Source of the DNA: Desulfarculaceae bacterium
GTDB taxonomy: Bacteria; Desulfobacterota; Desulfarculia; Desulfarculales; Desulfarculaceae
Reading direction: 5' to 3'
DNA: 64,000 nt
Assembly: GCA_020444545.1 (NCBI GenBank)
Contig: JAHLKT010000001.1
Location: 682,001-746,000 of the forward strand
The position numbers and the translations under genes are program-made. The first letter of the stretch is position 1; each line of letters starts with the position of its first letter. The notes under the pieces are model-generated. The model ran no database searches, had not been told where the DNA came from, and saw nothing but the letters and a program-made list of their open reading frames with translations. Below are positions 8,157 through 16,832 of the stretch, one piece after another.

Positions 8157-9275
8157 ATGATACCGGACCCCCTAGAGCTGACCCAGCGCCTGATCCGCCT
8201 GAACACCTGCAACCCGCCCGGCGACGAGGGCCCGGCGGTGGAGCTGCTGAGCCCGCTGCTGGCCCAGGCTGGTTTCGAGCTGGCCGTGAGCGAGTTCGCG
8301 CCCGGCCGCCCCAGCTTGGTGGCCACTCTTCGCTTCGGCCCCGAGCCGCCGCTCATGATGACCGGCCATTTGGACACCGTGGCGGTTCAGGGCCAGGCCT
8401 GGGCAAGCGATCCCTTTTCCGGCGAGATCAAAAACGGCCTGATCCACGGCCGGGGGGCCAGCGACATGAAGAGCGGGGTGGCGGCCATGGTCTGGGCCGC
8501 CATTCGCCTGGCGGCCGAGAGGCCCGCCAAGGGAGGGCTGGTCTTGGCCCTGACCGCCGGGGAGGAGACCAGCTGCCTGGGGGCCGAGCATTTGGCCGGA
8601 CGGCCGGAGCTCTTGGGCGGGGCCGGGGCCGTGTTGGTGGCCGAGCCCACCGCCAACCGGCTCATGTTCGGCCACAAGGGGGCCCTGCGCCTGCGGCTGG
8701 ATTTCCAGGGCAAGGCGGCCCACGGCTCCATGCCCGAGCTGGGCGACAACGCCATCCACAAGGCGGCCGCCGCGGTAATGAAGCTGGCCGCCTTCTCCTT
8801 CAGCGCGCCGCCCCACCCCATCCTGGGCCGGGCCACTCTGAACGTGGGCACCATCAGCGGGGGGCGGGCCGCCAACGTGGTGCCCGACCACGCCGAGATG
8901 GGCCTGGACCTGCGCCTGCTGCCGGGCATGGAGCCGGCGGCGGTCAAGGACGAAATCGCCGCGCTCCTGGGGCCCGAGGCCAAGATAAGCGCCGGCGCCG
9001 ACTCCCAGGCGCTGTGGACCGACCCGGAAGACCCCTGGGCGCGTTCGGTGCGGGGCATCATCGCCGGGCGGCGCGGCGCGGAGCCGCCCGTGGCCGGGGC
9101 CACCTACTTCACCGACGGCTGGGCCTTGAGCCGGGCCCTGGGGGGCGCGCCCGCCCTGATCCTGGGGCCCGGGCTCCCGGGGCAGGCCCACGTGATCGAC
9201 GAGACCTGCCCGGTGGCCAACATTGCCGAGGCGGCGGAGGATTATCTGGCCATCGCCCAAAGCTGGTGCAGTTAG
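8157..9275 (+). CDS. M20-family metallopeptidase (ArgE/DapE/CPG2 type)
   Basis: This 372-residue protein is close to the family norm. It has the metal-site motifs GHLDTVAVQG, IHGRGASDMKSGVA and GEETSCLGAEH, followed by the dimerisation (lid) domain starting near residue 175 with GKAAHGSMPELGDNAIH. The C-terminal metal ligand lies in the PGLPGQAHVIDE region. Such enzymes use two zinc ions to hydrolyse N-acyl or peptide bonds: acetylornithine, succinyl-diaminopimelate or dipeptides. The exact substrate cannot be assigned by eye. CAGGAGCCCC precedes the ATG. The gap to the next gene (9276-9545) shows only pyrimidine-rich sequence and a weak promoter-like TTAACA. Confidence 0.88.
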   Translation: MIPDPLELTQRLIRLNTCNPPGDEGPAVELLSPLLAQAGFELAVSEFAPGRPSLVATLRFGPEPPLMMTGHLDTVAVQGQAWASDPFSGEIKNGLIHGRGASDMKSGVAAMVWAAIRLAAERPAKGGLVLALTAGEETSCLGAEHLAGRPELLGGAGAVLVAEPTANRLMFGHKGALRLRLDFQGKAAHGSMPELGDNAIHKAAAAVMKLAAFSFSAPPHPILGRATLNVGTISGGRAANVVPDHAEMGLDLRLLPGMEPAAVKDEIAALLGPEAKISAGADSQALWTDPEDPWARSVRGIIAGRRGAEPPVAGATYFTDGWALSRALGGAPALILGPGLPGQAHVIDETCPVANIAEAAEDYLAIAQSWCS

Positions 9276-9545
9276 CGGACGGCTTCGCCAGGACGCGCCA
9301 TACGGCGCAAAGCGAGCCCATTTTCTTCCCTCTCCCTACTGCTTTCTTTGCCCCCGCTCCCCTCTTCCCGGCTTCTTATTCCCCGTTGCCCCGCGCCCGA
9401 GGGCGAAAATGGGCCCGATTGGGCACATCCCCGCAAAACTCCTGCTTGTTCACGGCCTTTCAGGTGGGTTAACATTTTCAAGATAGCTTGCAATTCGCGC
9501 CTGCGCGCCGCCCGACGGCGGCCCACTTATCACGGGAGAGGGAAT

Positions 9546-11843
9546 ATGGACTGGTACAAGGACTTTCCTGTTCTGATTATTTCCGACAGTCTGGGAGCCG
9601 AGGGATATCTGGGCCGCGCCCTGGACAACCTCATCGACGAGCTGGAGGCCATGGACCTGGAGGTCCTGGAGGCCGAGACCCTGAGCGACGGCGAAATGAC
9701 CCTGACCGGACGGCCCGACGTGGGCTGCGTGCTGCTGGACTGGGAGCTGTGCAACCGCACCGCGGCGGACAAGAAAAAGGCCGAGGCCATGGCCAAGGAG
9801 GCCAAAGCGCGCAACTTCCAGGTTCCGCTCTACCTGATGCTGGACCGCGACAGCGTGGAGAACATCCCCCTGGGCCTGGACAGCCTGGTGCACGGCTACA
9901 TCTGGGCCACCGAGGACACGGCGGAGTTCATCGCCGGGCGGGTCGAGATGGCGGTGGAGCATTACGCCGAAAAGCTGATGCCCGCGTTCTTCAAGATGCT
10001 GGTGGAGTACTCCGAAGAGTACAAGTACGCCTGGCACACCCCGGGCCACACCGGGGGCACCGCGTTCTTGAAATCGCCGGTGGGCCGCGTGTTCTTCAAC
10101 TTCTACGGCGAGAACACCCTGCGCTCGGACCTTTCCATCAGCGTGCCCGAGCTGGGGTCCTTGATGGAGCACTCCGGGGTGGTGGGCGTGGCCGAGCGCA
10201 ACGCGGCCAAGGCCTTCCGGGCCGACCAGACCTATTTCGTGACCAACGGGACCAGCACGGCCAACAAGGTGATCCTCTGCGGCCGGGTGTCGCCGGGCGA
10301 CGTGGTCCTGGTGGACCGCAACTGCCACAAGTCCATGATGCACTCGCTGATCCTCACCGGGGCCACCCCGATTTATCTGAACCCCACCCGCAACTATCAA
10401 GGCATCATCGGGCCCATCCCGGCCAGCCAGTTCTCCAAGGCCAACGTCGCCAAGCTGCTGAAGGACAACCCGCTCACCAAGGGGGTGAAGCCCGAGGAGG
10501 TGGCCCACACCGTGGTGACCAACAGCACCTACGACGGCCTGCTCTACCACACCGGCCAGGTGAAGGACGGGCTCAGGGACTGCACCCAGGGCCTGCACTT
10601 CGACGAGGCCTGGTACGCCTACGCCTGCTTCCATCCCATCTATGACGAGCGCTACGCCACCTACGACCATCCCGGCGAAAAGGGCGGGCCGCCCATGTTC
10701 GCCAGCCAGTCCACCCACAAGCTCCTGGCCGCCTTCAGCCAGGCCTCCATGGTGCACGTGAAGGACCGCCACGTGACCGACCCCAAGGGCAAGGTGAACC
10801 CGGACCGCTTCAACGAAGCCTTCATGATGCACACCTCCACCAGCCCCCAGTACAGCATCATCGGCAGCCTGGACGTGGCCACCCGCATGATGCAGGACGG
10901 CCGGGGCAAGGTGCTCATCGGCGACTGCATCTCCGAGGCGGTGGCCTTCCGCAAGAAGCTCTACGCGGTGGGCAAGGAGCTGGAAAAGGGCAAGGACTGG
11001 TTCTTCTCCTGCTGGCAGCCGCTCAAGGGCAAGGGCAAGAAGGCCTTCGCCGAGATGGCCGACGCCGAGCTGGAGAACCAGGCCAAGCTGTGGGAGCTGG
11101 CCCCCAACGAGAAGTGGCACGGCTTCGAGGGCCTGGGCAAGGGCCAGGCCATGCTCGACCCCATCAAGGTGACCATCGTGGCCCCGGGCATCAACCCCGA
11201 CGGCTCCATGGCCAAGGAGGGCATCCCCGCCGCCTTGGTAAGCAAGTTCCTGGAGGCCGACGGCGTGGTCCCGGAGAAGACCAACATCTATTCCTTCCTG
11301 ATGCTCTTCTCCATGGGCGTGACCAAGGGCAAGTCCGGCACTCTGCTGGCCGCCTTGTTCGAGTTCAAGCGGGCCTATGACCGGAACCTGCCCCTGGAGG
11401 CGCTCTTCCCGGACCTGACCGGCGATTACCCCGAGCGCTACAAGGGCATGGGGCTCAAGGACCTGGCCCAGGACATGCACGAGCACTACAAGGCCAAGGA
11501 CATGGCCCGCATCGTGAAAAAGGTCTACGACGTGGTGCCCGCCCCGGCCCTGACCCCGGCCCAGGCCTACCGCGCCCTGATCAAGGACCAGGTGGACCTG
11601 TTGCCCCTGGACCAACTCTCCGGCCGGGTGGCCGCCGTGATGATCGTGCCTTATCCTCCGGGCATCCCCATCGTCATGCCCGGCGAGCGCTTCGACAAGA
11701 AGAGCCAGGTCATCATCGATTACCTGGCCATGATGCAGGAGTTCGACGGGGCCTTCCCGGGATTTGAGAGCGAGAACCACGGCATCGAGGTGCGCAGCGA
11801 AAACGGCGAGCTGAAGTACTACACCTACGCGGTCAAGGAATGA
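9546..11843 (+). CDS. Orn/Lys/Arg decarboxylase, biodegradative (fold type I PLP) class
   Basis: The 765-residue product has the full length of inducible Lys/Arg/Orn decarboxylases. Residues 1-130 form the response-regulator-like wing domain. The PLP domain follows (YAWHTPGHTGGTAFLKSPVG) with the Schiff-base lysine at about 392 in STHKLLAAFSQASMVH. The C-terminal domain ends in ANMILPYPP-like sequence (VPYPPGIPIVMPGERF). It releases CO2 from a basic amino acid to give a polyamine, with roles in acid resistance or polyamine synthesis; lysine versus arginine is undecided. The ATG follows GGGAGAGGGAAT. No antiporter gene is adjacent, which is unusual for an acid-resistance system. Confidence 0.93.
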   Translation: MDWYKDFPVLIISDSLGAEGYLGRALDNLIDELEAMDLEVLEAETLSDGEMTLTGRPDVGCVLLDWELCNRTAADKKKAEAMAKEAKARNFQVPLYLMLDRDSVENIPLGLDSLVHGYIWATEDTAEFIAGRVEMAVEHYAEKLMPAFFKMLVEYSEEYKYAWHTPGHTGGTAFLKSPVGRVFFNFYGENTLRSDLSISVPELGSLMEHSGVVGVAERNAAKAFRADQTYFVTNGTSTANKVILCGRVSPGDVVLVDRNCHKSMMHSLILTGATPIYLNPTRNYQGIIGPIPASQFSKANVAKLLKDNPLTKGVKPEEVAHTVVTNSTYDGLLYHTGQVKDGLRDCTQGLHFDEAWYAYACFHPIYDERYATYDHPGEKGGPPMFASQSTHKLLAAFSQASMVHVKDRHVTDPKGKVNPDRFNEAFMMHTSTSPQYSIIGSLDVATRMMQDGRGKVLIGDCISEAVAFRKKLYAVGKELEKGKDWFFSCWQPLKGKGKKAFAEMADAELENQAKLWELAPNEKWHGFEGLGKGQAMLDPIKVTIVAPGINPDGSMAKEGIPAALVSKFLEADGVVPEKTNIYSFLMLFSMGVTKGKSGTLLAALFEFKRAYDRNLPLEALFPDLTGDYPERYKGMGLKDLAQDMHEHYKAKDMARIVKKVYDVVPAPALTPAQAYRALIKDQVDLLPLDQLSGRVAAVMIVPYPPGIPIVMPGERFDKKSQVIIDYLAMMQEFDGAFPGFESENHGIEVRSENGELKYYTYAVKE

Positions 11844-11925
11844 GACGCGCCTCCCGTCCTTGCGGAGCCGCCGCGCCTGTTTAGCTTATTGGGCAGAGGG
11901 GGAATGCAAGGACGGGAGGGACATT

Positions 11926-12168
11926 ATGGCCCTGTTTAAATATTGCGGCGCTATGGTCGAGTGGCAGCCCGCCAAGGGCTACCGGAACCTGATCACCAGC
12001 GAGTGGGTGGATAGCCCGGTGGACGCGGTTGCCGCCTATGTGGACCAGAAGCCCGAGGAGCGCCAGGAGTTCATCACCCTGGCCAAGCGCATCCAGGATT
12101 TCTGGAGCGCCCACGCGGGCGATGCGGGCGATTTGCCCGCCTTTGACGAGGTGAACTTCGAGAACTAA
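11926..12168 (+). CDS. Small conserved-looking protein of unknown function (80 aa)
   Basis: I do not recognise a family. The 80-residue product begins MALFKYCGAMVEWQPAKGYR after a good GGACGGGAGGG ribosome site and is acidic toward its end (FDEVNFEN). It looks soluble, with no signal peptide or membrane segment. It lies 82 bp after the decarboxylase and before a strong terminator, so the two are probably co-transcribed. That position and its codon use support it being a real gene. Confidence 0.7.
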   Translation: MALFKYCGAMVEWQPAKGYRNLITSEWVDSPVDAVAAYVDQKPEERQEFITLAKRIQDFWSAHAGDAGDLPAFDEVNFEN

Positions 12169-12190
12169 GGCGCGCCGAGCAGGCGCGACG

Positions 12191-12220
12191 GCCCCGCCCG
12201 AAATGGGCGGGGCTTTTTTT
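12191..12220 (+). terminator. Rho-independent terminator of the decarboxylase transcript
   Basis: The stem GCCCCGCCC-N5-GGGCGGGGC (12191-12213) is followed by seven T residues (12214-12220). Confidence 0.92.
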
Positions 12221-12225
12221 GGGGG

Positions 12226-12744
12226 CTATTTGGTCAGGGTGTAGTCGGCGATGTAGTCCAACACCGCGTCGCCGCCGGTGTCGTCCTTCTTCAGGCCGCT
12301 GACGTAGCCGCCGGAAAAGCTTAAGGCTCCGGAGATGCCCTTGAAGCGCCCGGTGCCGCCCAGGAATTTGCCGCCGCCCTTGACCTTGGGCAGCTTCTGG
12401 CCCTGAACGAAATACTCCTCGCCCGAGGCCTGGAAGATGATGGTAGAGCCATCGGCGAACACCATCTTGCCGTAGCCCTGGTGGGTCCGGGTGCCGTCCT
12501 CGCTCTCGTACACGTCGAACTCGCCCACGTTTTCATAGGCCGCCTTGTCGCCGCCGGGGAACAGGCACACCCCCTCGTGGCGGTAGACCCCCAGGAGGTG
12601 CTTCTCGCCGTCTGGGGCGCTGAGCTTGTGCACCACGGTCAGGTGGCTGACTTCTTGCCAGACGAGCTTTTGGCCCGCCAAGGACGGGGCGGCCAGGCAG
12701 AACAGCAGGCCCAGGGTAAGGGCCAGGGAGACGAGGCGGGACAT
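12226..12744 (-). CDS. Secreted beta-barrel-like protein (allene oxide cyclase/dirigent-like), unknown function
   Basis: The 172-residue protein starts at the ATG after CGGAGGATTGCATC. A clear signal peptide (SLALTLGLLFCLAAPSLA) is followed by a beta-rich domain. The segment GGGKFLGGTGRFKGISGALS matches the GGTGxFxGxxG signature of allene-oxide-cyclase-like and dirigent-like barrels, and YGKMVFADGSTIIFQASG reads as paired strands. It should be periplasmic or secreted. No catalytic function can be assigned; the bacterial relatives are poorly studied. It is a single gene, convergent with the decarboxylase unit. Confidence 0.72.
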   Translation of the reverse strand: MSRLVSLALTLGLLFCLAAPSLAGQKLVWQEVSHLTVVHKLSAPDGEKHLLGVYRHEGVCLFPGGDKAAYENVGEFDVYESEDGTRTHQGYGKMVFADGSTIIFQASGEEYFVQGQKLPKVKGGGKFLGGTGRFKGISGALSFSGGYVSGLKKDDTGGDAVLDYIADYTLTK

Positions 12745-12821
12745 GATGCAATCCTCCGGGATGAGCGGGGCGTGGCTGAGGATCAAGCTACCCCAGGCCG
12801 GGGGCCGGGGCAAGAGCGGGG

Positions 12822-13355
12822 CTAAAGCCGGATGACCCGGGCGCAACGGGCGGCCAGGGCGGCCATGCGCTCCTGCTCCACCCGGCCCAGCTCGCCGCCA
12901 CCCAGGCTGGCCCCCATGTAGCCGTTGATCACCACCGTGGGGGTGGCTTCGAGCACGGCGTAGAGGCGCGCCGGATCGCCGGCTTGCAGATGCAGCGACA
13001 CGTCGTTGATGAACAGGGCGACCGCCGGGGCGGCCAGGTAGGCCGCGAAGGCCTCCTCGATGGCCGCCGCGTTTTGCGCCGCAAAGGCCGCGACCTCCCC
13101 GGGCGTCTTGCCGGTGAGGCGGGGGGCCACGATGGGCGGGGCGTAGAGGGTAAGCTCCACCCCGGGCGGGGGAGATAGCTTGCCGCCAACGCCCTTGGTC
13201 AGCTCCGGGGCCAGGTCCATGAGAGCCAGGGGCTCTACGCCCGCCTCGGCGAAGGCGCTCATGATCCCGGCCAGCAGGCGGGTCTTGCCCGAGTTCACCT
13301 CCCCGGCGATGAGGGTCCAGGAGCCGGTGAGCTCGGCCAAGGAGAGGGCGGGCAT
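12822..13355 (-). CDS. P-loop NTPase-like protein coupled to an NRAMP-like carrier
   Basis: The 177-residue protein has a Walker A motif GEVNSGKT at residues about 18-25 and a Walker B-like strand VALFINDVS near residue 125. The ATG overlaps the stop codon of the upstream carrier gene (TGATG), so translation is coupled. I do not recognise a named family. The size and motif spacing recall small nucleotide triphosphatases or ATP-dependent regulators. The tight coupling suggests that it acts with the carrier, for example by controlling flux or handling the imported ion. This is inference. Confidence 0.7.
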   Translation of the reverse strand: MPALSLAELTGSWTLIAGEVNSGKTRLLAGIMSAFAEAGVEPLALMDLAPELTKGVGGKLSPPPGVELTLYAPPIVAPRLTGKTPGEVAAFAAQNAAAIEEAFAAYLAAPAVALFINDVSLHLQAGDPARLYAVLEATPTVVINGYMGASLGGGELGRVEQERMAALAARCARVIRL

Positions 13356-14566
13356 CACATGACCCCCAGGCGGGCCAGGATGAAGCGCAGGGCCAACAGG
13401 GTGGTGATGGCCAGGGTGATGAAGCCCAGCAGGTTGAGCCAGGCCGAGTTCACGTCCTTGCCGTAGAAGCGCTTCTGGTTGAGAAGGTAGAGGATCACCC
13501 CGATGATGACGGGCGTGCCGCACAGTCCCAGGGCCAGCATCACCGGCAAGAGCAGGAAGAAGCCGCCCTTGATGAAGGGCCCCAGGGCGGAGAGCAGCAC
13601 CCCTCCGGCCAGCACCGCCCGGAAGCGGTTGTCGGTGCGCTCGGGCTTGAGCCCCGCCTTGTCAAAGATGAAGTAGGCCGCGGCCAGGTAGGTGGGCATG
13701 ATGGTGCTGAAGGTGGCCGCCCAGAGCCCGGCCAAAAACACCGCCAACGCGCCGCTGCCCAACAGAGGCCCCAGGGCGCGGGCCACGTCGCCGGCCAGGC
13801 GCACCTTTACCCCCGCCGGGTGCAGCACCGCCGCGCCCACCAGGAAGATGGCCAGGCTGTAGAGCCCGAAGGCCAGGCCCATGGACACGATGGTGTCGAA
13901 GCGGGCCAGGGGCAGATCCGCCTTGGTCCAGCCCCGGGCGTTGGTGTTGTAGGTGTGCATCCCGATGATGGTGATGTGCACCGCGCCGCCCATGATGGCC
14001 GCGGCCATGAGCGCCGAGCCCGCCCCGCCGGGCAGGCTGGGCGCCAGACCCTTTACCAGGGCCACGGGGTCGATGTCCGCCTTGAGGGCGGTGAGAACGA
14101 AGCAGGCCACCACCAGGACCACCAGGCCCTTGCACAGACGCTCCAGCCAGGCATAACCCCCGCGCATGAGCAGGGCCGAGAGCACCACCGCGTAGGCCAG
14201 GCCCCACCAGGGCGAAGGCAGGCCGGTGACCAGGCCGGTGATGCCCACCAGGGCGTTCATCAAGACGATGGCCGCCAGGTAGGTGGCCAGCACCGCGTCG
14301 ATGGTGAGCACCCAGCCCCACAGGGGGCCCAGGCGGTCGCTGGCCGCCGCGATGATGCCCCGGCCCTCCAGGACGCCGATGCGGGCGGCCAAATACTGGG
14401 CCGTGGTGCCGAAAACCGCGCTGAGTATGACCACCCACAGGAGCTGGTAGCCGAAGGAGGCCCCGGCGATGGACACGCTGGCCAGGGTGGCCGGGCCGCA
14501 GGCCACCGCGCTGACGATCCAGGCGGGCCCCATGCGCCGGGCGAAGGATATCCAATTGGAAAGCAA
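13355..14566 (-). CDS. NRAMP-related membrane carrier with atypical metal-site motifs
   Basis: The 403-residue protein has about eleven membrane segments and NRAMP-like sequence (GPAWIVSAVACGPATLASV, then AGASFGYQLLWVVILSAVF). Canonical NRAMP transporters carry DPGN in TM1 and MPH in TM6. By eye these positions read GPAT (near residue 26) and a GGAVHIT stretch in TM6, so the usual Asp/Asn and Met ligands seem absent. It may move a different cation, such as Mg, or a non-metal solute. The downstream P-loop gene is translationally coupled. Family placement is good; the substrate is open. Confidence 0.78.
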   Translation of the reverse strand: MLSNWISFARRMGPAWIVSAVACGPATLASVSIAGASFGYQLLWVVILSAVFGTTAQYLAARIGVLEGRGIIAAASDRLGPLWGWVLTIDAVLATYLAAIVLMNALVGITGLVTGLPSPWWGLAYAVVLSALLMRGGYAWLERLCKGLVVLVVACFVLTALKADIDPVALVKGLAPSLPGGAGSALMAAAIMGGAVHITIIGMHTYNTNARGWTKADLPLARFDTIVSMGLAFGLYSLAIFLVGAAVLHPAGVKVRLAGDVARALGPLLGSGALAVFLAGLWAATFSTIMPTYLAAAYFIFDKAGLKPERTDNRFRAVLAGGVLLSALGPFIKGGFFLLLPVMLALGLCGTPVIIGVILYLLNQKRFYGKDVNSAWLNLLGFITLAITTLLALRFILARLGVM

Positions 14567-14698
14567 AGCCTAGCCTCCCGGTGGGCTGGTTAAGTGCGTG
14601 ACAAATCTACCACGCCCGGCCCTGGCTGCCCGCCGCTTTGGCGCGGCGGCCTTCGGCGTGCTAGGTTTATTAACCGCACCCTTTGAGAGGTTTACGCC

Positions 14699-15541
14699 AT
14701 GCCCCTGGATATGATCCCCAGCCTGACCCCCCCGCCGCCGGACGGCGGCCCGGTGTATTGGCTGGCCTTTTCCGGCGGCAAGCTCTTAACCAGCGAGCAC
14801 AAGCCCCCCCGCCTGGCCCAGGAGCCCGCCGCCAAAGCCCTGGGCCTGACGCCGGAAGAGGCCATGTACGTGGGCGAGTGGCAGGGACGGCCCTGCTTCG
14901 CGGTGGAGCTGGCCGACGATACTCCCCCGCCGCCGGGGCATCTGTGGCACGGGCTCTACGGCCTGGCCATGGGCTGGCCCGAGGAGCAGACCTTCCTGGC
15001 CGGACGGGCCCAGCAGCTCTTGACCTGGGCCAAACGCAACCGCTTCTGCGGCCGCTGCGCCAAGCCCATGCAGGACGACCCCAACGAGCGCGCCCGGCGC
15101 TGCCCCTCCTGCGGCCTGGTGGCCTATCCCCGGGTGTCTCCGGCGGTGATCGTGGCCGTTGCCCGCGAGGGCAAGGTGCTCCTGGGCCGCTCGCCCCGCT
15201 TCCCGGCCGGGCGCATGAGCGTCTTGGCCGGGTTCGTGGAGCCCGGCGAGACCCTGGAGCAGACCGTGGCCCGCGAGGTGAACGAGGAGGTGGGAGTCCG
15301 AGTCAAGGACATCCGCTACTTCGGCTCCCAGCCCTGGCCCTTCCCGGACTCGCTGATGGTGGGCTTCGTGTGCAACTGGGCGGGGGGGGAGATAAGCATC
15401 GACGGCCAGGAGATCGTGGAGGCGGGCTGGTACGGGCCCGATTCCCTGCCGGGCATCCCCCCGCGCAGCACCATCGCCCGCCGTTTGATCGACCACGTGC
15501 TGGGCGAGGGCCACGCCTCGTTCGGCGGCGGCTGGAACTAG
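14699..15541 (+). CDS. nudC: NAD(+) diphosphatase NudC (Nudix)
   Basis: The 280-residue product has the NudC layout. A variable N-terminal domain is followed by a zinc ribbon with Cys117, Cys120, Cys135 and Cys138, then the Nudix box starting GFVEPGETLEQTVAREV. The NudC-specific SQPWPFPDSLMVGF motif lies downstream. NudC cleaves NAD(H) to NMN(H) plus AMP and can remove NAD caps from RNA 5' ends. It is cytosolic. The following thioesterase gene starts 40 bp later in the same direction and may be co-transcribed. Confidence 0.95.
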   Translation: MPLDMIPSLTPPPPDGGPVYWLAFSGGKLLTSEHKPPRLAQEPAAKALGLTPEEAMYVGEWQGRPCFAVELADDTPPPPGHLWHGLYGLAMGWPEEQTFLAGRAQQLLTWAKRNRFCGRCAKPMQDDPNERARRCPSCGLVAYPRVSPAVIVAVAREGKVLLGRSPRFPAGRMSVLAGFVEPGETLEQTVAREVNEEVGVRVKDIRYFGSQPWPFPDSLMVGFVCNWAGGEISIDGQEIVEAGWYGPDSLPGIPPRSTIARRLIDHVLGEGHASFGGGWN

Positions 15542-15580
15542 CCGCGAACCCCCGGCGCCCGCACGCTAGGAGCAAGCACC

Positions 15581-16129
15581 GTGTACCCCTGGATACGCGC
15601 CAGCAAGGTGGGGGCCCTGGCCATGGCCGCCCCCCGCATGAACCTGGGCGGCACCTCGCGCATCAGGATGATGGTCTGGCCCGGCGACCTGGACGCCCTG
15701 ATGCACCTGAACAACGGGCGCTACCTAACCCTCATGGACCTGGGCCGCTTGGACCTGGCCATGCGGGCCGGGCTGGTTCCGGTGCTCCGGCGTAATAGCT
15801 GGACCCCGCTGCTGGGCGCCACCACCACCCGCTTCTGGAAGCCGCTTAAGCTATTCACCCGCTTCGAGCTGACCACGCGCATCGTGTGGTGGGACGAGAA
15901 GTGGATCTATTTGCAGCACGAGATGCACCAAGGCGGACACCAGGCCGCCCAGGCCCTGGCCAAGCTGGTGGTCAAGGGCAAGGGGGGCACCGTGCCCCCG
16001 GCCGAGCTGGCCCGCGAGATGGGCCTGAGCGTGGAGCCGCCCGAGCCGCCCAGCGGGCTGGTGCACTGGGGTAGCTGGGAAGAGGCGCTAAAGCAGGCCA
16101 ACAACTGCAACGGAAATGGAGTGGGCTAG
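15581..16129 (+). CDS. Hotdog-fold thioesterase (4HBT/THEM6-like)
   Basis: The 182-residue protein starts at GTG, preceded by TAGGAGCAAGCACC. The motif VWPGDLDALMHLNNGRYLTL near residue 35 matches the acyl-CoA thioesterase hotdog signature, in which the Asp in the D-x-x-x-H-x-NN region is catalytic. TTTRFWKPLKLFTRFELTTR reads as the beta-sheet core. It probably hydrolyses an acyl-CoA; chain length is unknown. It follows nudC by 40 bp and its stop overlaps the convergent FMN reductase gene by 4 bp. Confidence 0.85.
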   Translation: MYPWIRASKVGALAMAAPRMNLGGTSRIRMMVWPGDLDALMHLNNGRYLTLMDLGRLDLAMRAGLVPVLRRNSWTPLLGATTTRFWKPLKLFTRFELTTRIVWWDEKWIYLQHEMHQGGHQAAQALAKLVVKGKGGTVPPAELAREMGLSVEPPEPPSGLVHWGSWEEALKQANNCNGNGVG

Positions 16130-16722
16130 GCGGGCAGGTCCTTCAGGGACTCCACCAGGCGGGCTCCGGCGGCGCGGGCCTCGGCCAGGAGCTCGGGATG
16201 CGCCTCCACGTCGCCCTTGAGGTCCAGGCCGCGCACCAGCTGGGTGTCGGTCAGCTCCATGTCCAGAACGTCCATGAAGTACTTCACCGTGAGCAGCACG
16301 CCCTCGAAGAGCTTGGCCCCGTGGGTGGCCCCCACCGAGATGAACAGGCCCTTGCGCTGAGGGGTCCACTGGCCGAACTTCACCTTATCTATCCAGTACT
16401 TCTTGACCCACAGGCTCTGGAAGCGGTCCATCATGATCTTGGTGTGGGCGCTAACCGTATAGAAGAAGATGGGCGAGGAGAGGATCATGCCCTCGCAGGA
16501 TAGGCACAGGTCGTAGAGGGCCTGGAAGTCGTCCTGGATGACGCAGCGGCCGTCCTTTTTGCAGCCGTAGATCTCCAAACAGGGGCTCATCTCCAGGTCC
16601 CTGAGGACCACGCTTTCCACCTCGGCCCCGGCCTCGCGGGCCCCGGCCACGGCCTCGTCGGTGAGCCGGGCGGAGTTGCCCCCCCGGCGGGGGCTGCCGT
16701 ATATGGCCACGATGCGGCTCAT
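16126..16722 (-). CDS. Flavodoxin-fold NADPH-dependent FMN reductase family protein
   Basis: The 198-residue protein begins MSRIVAIYGSPRRGGNSARL, the phosphate-binding loop for FMN in the flavodoxin-like reductases, and has the second FMN loop SSPIFFYTVSAHTKIMMDRF near residue 85. A CLEIYGCKKDGRC segment (residues 48-60) resembles the Cys-bearing insert of iron-sulfur flavoproteins but has fewer cysteines. It probably reduces quinones or other acceptors with FMN. The gene is single and convergent with the thioesterase, sharing 4 bp. Confidence 0.88.
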   Translation of the reverse strand: MSRIVAIYGSPRRGGNSARLTDEAVAGAREAGAEVESVVLRDLEMSPCLEIYGCKKDGRCVIQDDFQALYDLCLSCEGMILSSPIFFYTVSAHTKIMMDRFQSLWVKKYWIDKVKFGQWTPQRKGLFISVGATHGAKLFEGVLLTVKYFMDVLDMELTDTQLVRGLDLKGDVEAHPELLAEARAAGARLVESLKDLPA

Positions 16723-16832
16723 GTATCGCTCCTAAGTTGCTGACAGATCAATGAGGCAATCTTAGCACATCGGGGAGGGGAGCTTTTCAAGCACCCGGGG
16801 GGGCGGTATAACTGGAAGCAACCAGGAGGCTT

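Noticed and set aside
9450-11780. A 776-codon open frame on the - strand, opposite the decarboxylase gene
   Set aside because: It is antisense to a clear enzyme gene in a genome where GC-rich third positions suppress stop codons. The product is a low-complexity His/Gly/Val chain.
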